Source: CAYWPG01 sp964460035 (lineage in GTDB: Bacteria > Pseudomonadota > Gammaproteobacteria > Nitrococcales > AK92). From it: a stretch of 64,000 nt of DNA. Location of the stretch: positions 33,157-97,156 of the forward strand of contig CAYWPG010000011.1 in assembly GCA_964460035.1 (NCBI GenBank). The letters are read 5' to 3'. The notes under the pieces are model-generated. The model had not been told where the DNA came from. It was given only the letters and a program-made list of their open reading frames with translations, and searched no databases. Position numbers and translations under genes: made by a program. Each line of letters begins with the position of its first letter. Position 1 is the first letter of the stretch. Below are positions 60,876 through 64,000 of the stretch, one piece after another.

Positions 60876-62063
60876 ATGATCAATCTGGAACTGCCCAAGA
60901 AGATCGAAGACGCAGCCGCATTCGCCCACCAGGTGGCGGCCGGCCTTTTCCGTCCCATATCTCGCAAATACGATCGCGCGGAGCACGAGTATCCCAAGGA
61001 ACTCGACATCATGCGCAGTAGCGCCCGTGGTCGCGGCGGCGACCTGACCGCCGAACGCAAGCCCGCGGGCGACGGCGTACGTAACGGCGCCAACATGACC
61101 AGTGTCGTTACCATGATGGAAATGTGCTGGGGCGACGTTGGCCTGACGCTGACTATCCCCGGCCGGGGGCTAGGCAACGCCGCCATCAACGCTGTAGCGA
61201 CTCCGGAGCAGAAGGCACGCTTTGGCGACAAGTGGGCTTCCATGGCCATCACCGAGCCCGGTACCGGCTCGGATTCGGGCAATATTCGCACCACAGCCTA
61301 CCTGGACGGCGACGAGTGGGTGATCAACGGCGAGAAGATCTTCGTTACCGCCGGCGAACGCTCCGAAGCGGTCGTGGTCTGGGCCAACATAGATCGCTCG
61401 GCGGGCAAAGCGGGCATCAAGTCGTTTGTGGTGGAGAAAGGCACGCCCGGCATGGAAGTCGTGCGGCTGGAGAAGAAGCTGGGCATTCGCGCCTCCGATA
61501 CCGCGGCTATCACCTTCACCGACTGCCGCATTCCCAAAGACAACATACTCGGTTCGCCGGAAATCGCCGACAAGAAGAAAGGCTTCGGCGGCGTGATGCA
61601 AACCTTCGACAACACCCGCCCGGGCGTTGCGGCCATGGCCATAGGCTGCGCCAAGGCCTCCCTTGACCTGACCCGCGAACTGCTCGCCAAAGAAGGAGTG
61701 CGCACCACGGCCTATGAAGTACCCCGTGCCCAGCGCACTGCCATCGAGGACGAGCTCATCCGCATGGAAGCCGAATGGGAAGCCGCCCGCTTGCTCGTGC
61801 TCAAGGCCGCCTGGATGGCGGATAACGGCAAGGCCAACTCCGCCGAAGCGGCGATGTGCAAGGCCAAGGCCGGTCGCGTCGGCAGCGAGATCACCCTGCG
61901 CTGCGTGGAGCTGTGCGGCGCGCTGGGCTACACGGAACGCGAACTGCTGGAGAAATGGGCTCGCGATTCGAAGATCCTCGACATCTTCGAGGGCACTCAG
62001 CAGATCCAGCAGTTGATCGTCGCCCGCCGCCTGCTCGGCAAGCGCTCCGACGAGCTCAAGTAA
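60876..62063 (+). CDS. Acyl-CoA dehydrogenase
   Basis: The 395-residue flavoenzyme likely introduces a double bond into an acyl-CoA. It has the intact TEPGTGSD (126-133), GEKIFVTAGERSEAVVVWA and the catalytic Glu372 in IFEGTQQIQQLIVARRLLG. ATG 60876 has AACAGGAGT upstream. The gene follows the companion ACAD. Chain-length preference is unknown. Confidence 0.93.
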   Translation: MINLELPKKIEDAAAFAHQVAAGLFRPISRKYDRAEHEYPKELDIMRSSARGRGGDLTAERKPAGDGVRNGANMTSVVTMMEMCWGDVGLTLTIPGRGLGNAAINAVATPEQKARFGDKWASMAITEPGTGSDSGNIRTTAYLDGDEWVINGEKIFVTAGERSEAVVVWANIDRSAGKAGIKSFVVEKGTPGMEVVRLEKKLGIRASDTAAITFTDCRIPKDNILGSPEIADKKKGFGGVMQTFDNTRPGVAAMAIGCAKASLDLTRELLAKEGVRTTAYEVPRAQRTAIEDELIRMEAEWEAARLLVLKAAWMADNGKANSAEAAMCKAKAGRVGSEITLRCVELCGALGYTERELLEKWARDSKILDIFEGTQQIQQLIVARRLLGKRSDELK

Positions 62064-62472
62064 AGGGCACCTTCTCGTCCGCCATACCGGCTGCGTTTCG
62101 GTGTGGCGGACGTCTACCAATCAGCATGCGGCCAACGTTTAGCCGCATCGATACAGCATCGCAAATGTCGCAACATTCGGTGGCTCTTCACTACCGGGCA
62201 GGCAGCGCAGTTCGGCTGCTCTGAACGCGAGCACTTTACGCCCTGATCAACCACCCTTAAATCTTCTAGCTGCGGGACGTTCTATGGCGACTGTCGCCGT
62301 AAGCGCGCCGATGGTCGCAGATGCGGTGTCCGTCGTGCAGCGATATCGCCGGTGCGTGTCGCAGAAAACAGGTTTTATCTGCCTTGCCGGCGCTTGTGCC
62401 GGCAGCAAGCATCCTCATTATGTCCCGGCGTGACCGCGTCCGGTCGGCCAACGAGCAAGGAGCTATTTGCTA
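62064..62472. other. Intergenic region, no gene seen
   Basis: These 409 bases hold a seven-bp hairpin TGCCGGC/GCCGGCA at 62385-62404 and AAGGAG at 62456 for the next gene. No frame is supported. Confidence 0.4.
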
Positions 62473-63075
62473 ATGCCCATTCTTGACACTCAGCGAGCCC
62501 GCCTCCACCGTGGCGTACTTACGGCCGTGCTGTGCGCCCTGCTTGCCGCTGGCGGCGCAGCGCATGCTCAGCAAGCGCCGTCGCAGTCGGAGCAGACCGT
62601 GGATCCGCAAGCCATGGAGCGTGCCCAGCAGGCCCACCTGCGCATGCAGGAAATACAGATGGAGCTGGGCAGAATCCAGCAGGACACGCTCGAAAACGAG
62701 CCGCAATTGATCGAGCAGATCGAAGCGCTGGAGAAACGCGCAATAGCCACCATGGAAGAGCAAGGCCACGATCCGGAAGGAACGATTGCGCGACTGGAAC
62801 AGCTTCAGGGTGAGTTCGAGACAGCGGAAACCCCCGAAAAGCAACAAGAAGTCGCGATCGCTTTTCAGGAAGAGCAGATAAATCTGTACGAAGCTCAACA
62901 GGCGCTGATGCAGGACGAGTCCTTCTTGGCAGCGCAGCAGGAAGTGCAGGACAACATGCTCGACGCGATGCGTAAGCGGCACCCTCAGACCGACGATCTG
63001 ATCGCCGAGATCGAAACTATCCAGCAGGAAATGATGACCATTCAGCCGCAACCGCAAGCCGAGCCCTTGCGCTGA
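62473..63075 (+). CDS. Exported coiled-coil protein of unknown function
   Basis: The 200-residue protein starts at ATG 62473, with AAGGAG 11 bases upstream (a TTG at 62467 is possible). The signal peptide ends near AAHAQQ. The remainder is Gln/Glu-rich and helical, with heptad-like stretches MQEIQMELGRIQQDTLENEPQLIEQIEALE and AIAFQEEQINLYEAQQALMQ. Family not recognised. It ends PQPQAEPLR, proline-rich. Periplasmic location is likely. Confidence 0.75.
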   Translation: MPILDTQRARLHRGVLTAVLCALLAAGGAAHAQQAPSQSEQTVDPQAMERAQQAHLRMQEIQMELGRIQQDTLENEPQLIEQIEALEKRAIATMEEQGHDPEGTIARLEQLQGEFETAETPEKQQEVAIAFQEEQINLYEAQQALMQDESFLAAQQEVQDNMLDAMRKRHPQTDDLIAEIETIQQEMMTIQPQPQAEPLR

Positions 63076-63109
63076 GTCTCTTCCAGGCGGCGAGCCGCTA
63101 CACCACGCT

Positions 63110-63146
63110 TATCAGGCTGCTGGGACCTGCTTTCAGCAGCCTGATA
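63110..63146 (+). terminator. Terminator-like inverted repeat
   Basis: A 13-bp perfect stem TATCAGGCTGCTG/CAGCAGCCTGATA with an 11-base loop lies 34 bases after the stop. T-run is weak. Confidence 0.6.
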
Positions 63147-63911
63147 ACTTCCGCTCGATCCCGCCGCGGTACTCGGCGCCCCCGTCGGCGAGCATCCAGA
63201 ACTCGGGAGCTCATGCTCGGCAAAGGCGAGTAAGCTCATAGAGCGCTTCGGTCTGACTGGCCTCCTCGCCCCATGGGCGATCAGCGGGACGTAAGGACAC
63301 GTAAGCCGTCCAGAGAGATTGACGACACGCTCTTAGAGCGGGCTGCGCCTTCCTCCTGAAGCACTCCTCTTTGTTGATGATCGAATCAAGAACCTCGATA
63401 CCGCCCAGGACATCGGGATCCCTAGATGCCGGTACACACTCCTTAGTGCGCCGGTTCGCGGACACTGCGCCCCTCGTTGGACCTTAGGCAACCAGACGCC
63501 GACGCTCCGTATTATTTGAGTGGCGGAGGAGGCCGATCGAACAATAAGTAGGACACGAGCTTGATCCGTAAGTCAGCGGTCCATGGCTCGTCTCGCTCCG
63601 CCGTCCCGTGTCTCGTACCGACTCAGCCTGCTAGTAGCCGCCGAGCGGCGCTGGCCTCGCCGCACATCTAAAGCATGGCAACAGCCCACTCTTGGGCACA
63701 GCCAAGACATCAACAAGCTAGGCGATCGCGCTGGTGAGACACCGTTCCACCTAACGCAGTGACCTCTCCCACGGTGCACCTGCATCCGAATGTGTAGATT
63801 CGTGTGACGTCTCTGCGGCCCCCTTCGGCGGCACGGGAAGCGCCTGTCGAACCGCATGAGTCCTAATAAGACTGCCGCATCAGGGAAGCGGCACAGCTAG
63901 CGTTGATCAGT
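63147..63911. other. Intergenic region without recognisable gene
   Basis: These 765 bases have short open frames in several directions with no good start or homology I can name. It looks like degraded or regulatory DNA. A lipoprotein gene starts at its right edge. Confidence 0.45.
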
Positions 63912-64000
63912 ATGTCGTCCAATAACCTACGCACACTCTTGACGGTGCTTGCCTTGAGCACCGCTATTGCCGCCTGTGGCGCAGAGGACGGAGCCCCTGT
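63912..64000 (+). CDS. Lipoprotein, N-terminal fragment cut by the window edge
   Basis: The frame starts at ATG 63912 and continues past the end. The first residues MSSNNLRTLLTVLALSTAIA form a signal peptide followed by a lipobox Cys (IAAC) and GAEDGAP. The product is thus a lipoprotein, probably exported. Family cannot be judged from 29 residues. The upstream ribosome site is weak. Confidence 0.6.
   Translation, partial: MSSNNLRTLLTVLALSTAIAACGAEDGAP

Noticed and set aside
63211..63465. 84-codon minus-strand frame near the right end
   Set aside because: It has no ribosome site and no family similarity I can name, so I do not call a gene or transposase remnant.

Overview
The window is high-GC bacterial chromosome, densely coded on both strands. 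The gene set points to a Gammaproteobacterium: lolC/lolD beside comEC, mfd beside csiV, a DUF3581 protein, RssA-like patatin and an FMN riboswitch before a RibH2-type lumazine synthase. I cannot name the genus. PHB-type genes (phaB, a phasin-like protein), acyl-CoA dehydrogenases and AEC/MFS carriers suggest a metabolically flexible, storage-polymer-forming organism. I saw no rRNA, tRNA, CRISPR array, insertion sequence or prophage.

Layout. 1-3.4 kb: start of comEC (leaving the window), DUF2062, lolD, lolC. 3.5-11.2 kb: a plus-strand run with a small exported protein, agmatine deiminase and N-carbamoylputrescine amidase (agmatine to putrescine), a divergent DAHP synthase-like protein, mfd and csiV. 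11.3-15.1 kb: a compact minus-strand operon, CYTH protein > cytoplasmic YkuD protein > nagZ > DsrE-like > hpt > methylthiopurine phosphorylase, combining peptidoglycan recycling with purine salvage. 15.4-19 kb: gpmA, a membrane J-domain protein, a patatin and a universal stress protein.

19.5-25.8 kb is the most unusual part. A HAD-UbiA fusion (polyprenyl-phosphate pentose type), an ArnE-like small transporter, a GT-C-like membrane protein and a secreted beta-helix protein form a plus-strand cluster. It faces an inverted second beta-helix gene that shares two near-identical DNA tracts with the first. I read this as a candidate uncharacterised lipid-linked sugar/surface glycan system with gene conversion between its beta-helix copies.

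26-38 kb: phaB, a SixA phosphatase next to a soluble three-PAS histidine kinase, a gamma-carbonic anhydrase (GTG start), several very small membrane or lipoprotein genes, an orphan minus-strand terminator that may end a small RNA, an SDR with DUF1289, a GNAT behind a perfect 15-bp palindrome, DUF3581, and the FMN riboswitch with ribH. 38-49 kb: transporters, CtaG, an FkbM methyltransferase, a class C serine hydrolase, a tiny basic peptide with its own terminator, TraX, a PQQ sugar dehydrogenase and a pteridine-reductase-like SDR. 49.4-64 kb: an intergenic region with DnaA-box-like repeats, a YdjM-like protein, an Asp/Glu racemase-like protein, CorA, GNAT, a phasin-like protein behind a 20-bp palindrome, a second AEC carrier, fba, a PaaI thioesterase, an MFS carrier, a structured leader before two adjacent acyl-CoA dehydrogenases, an exported coiled-coil protein, about 0.8 kb with no recognisable gene, and the start of a lipoprotein gene.
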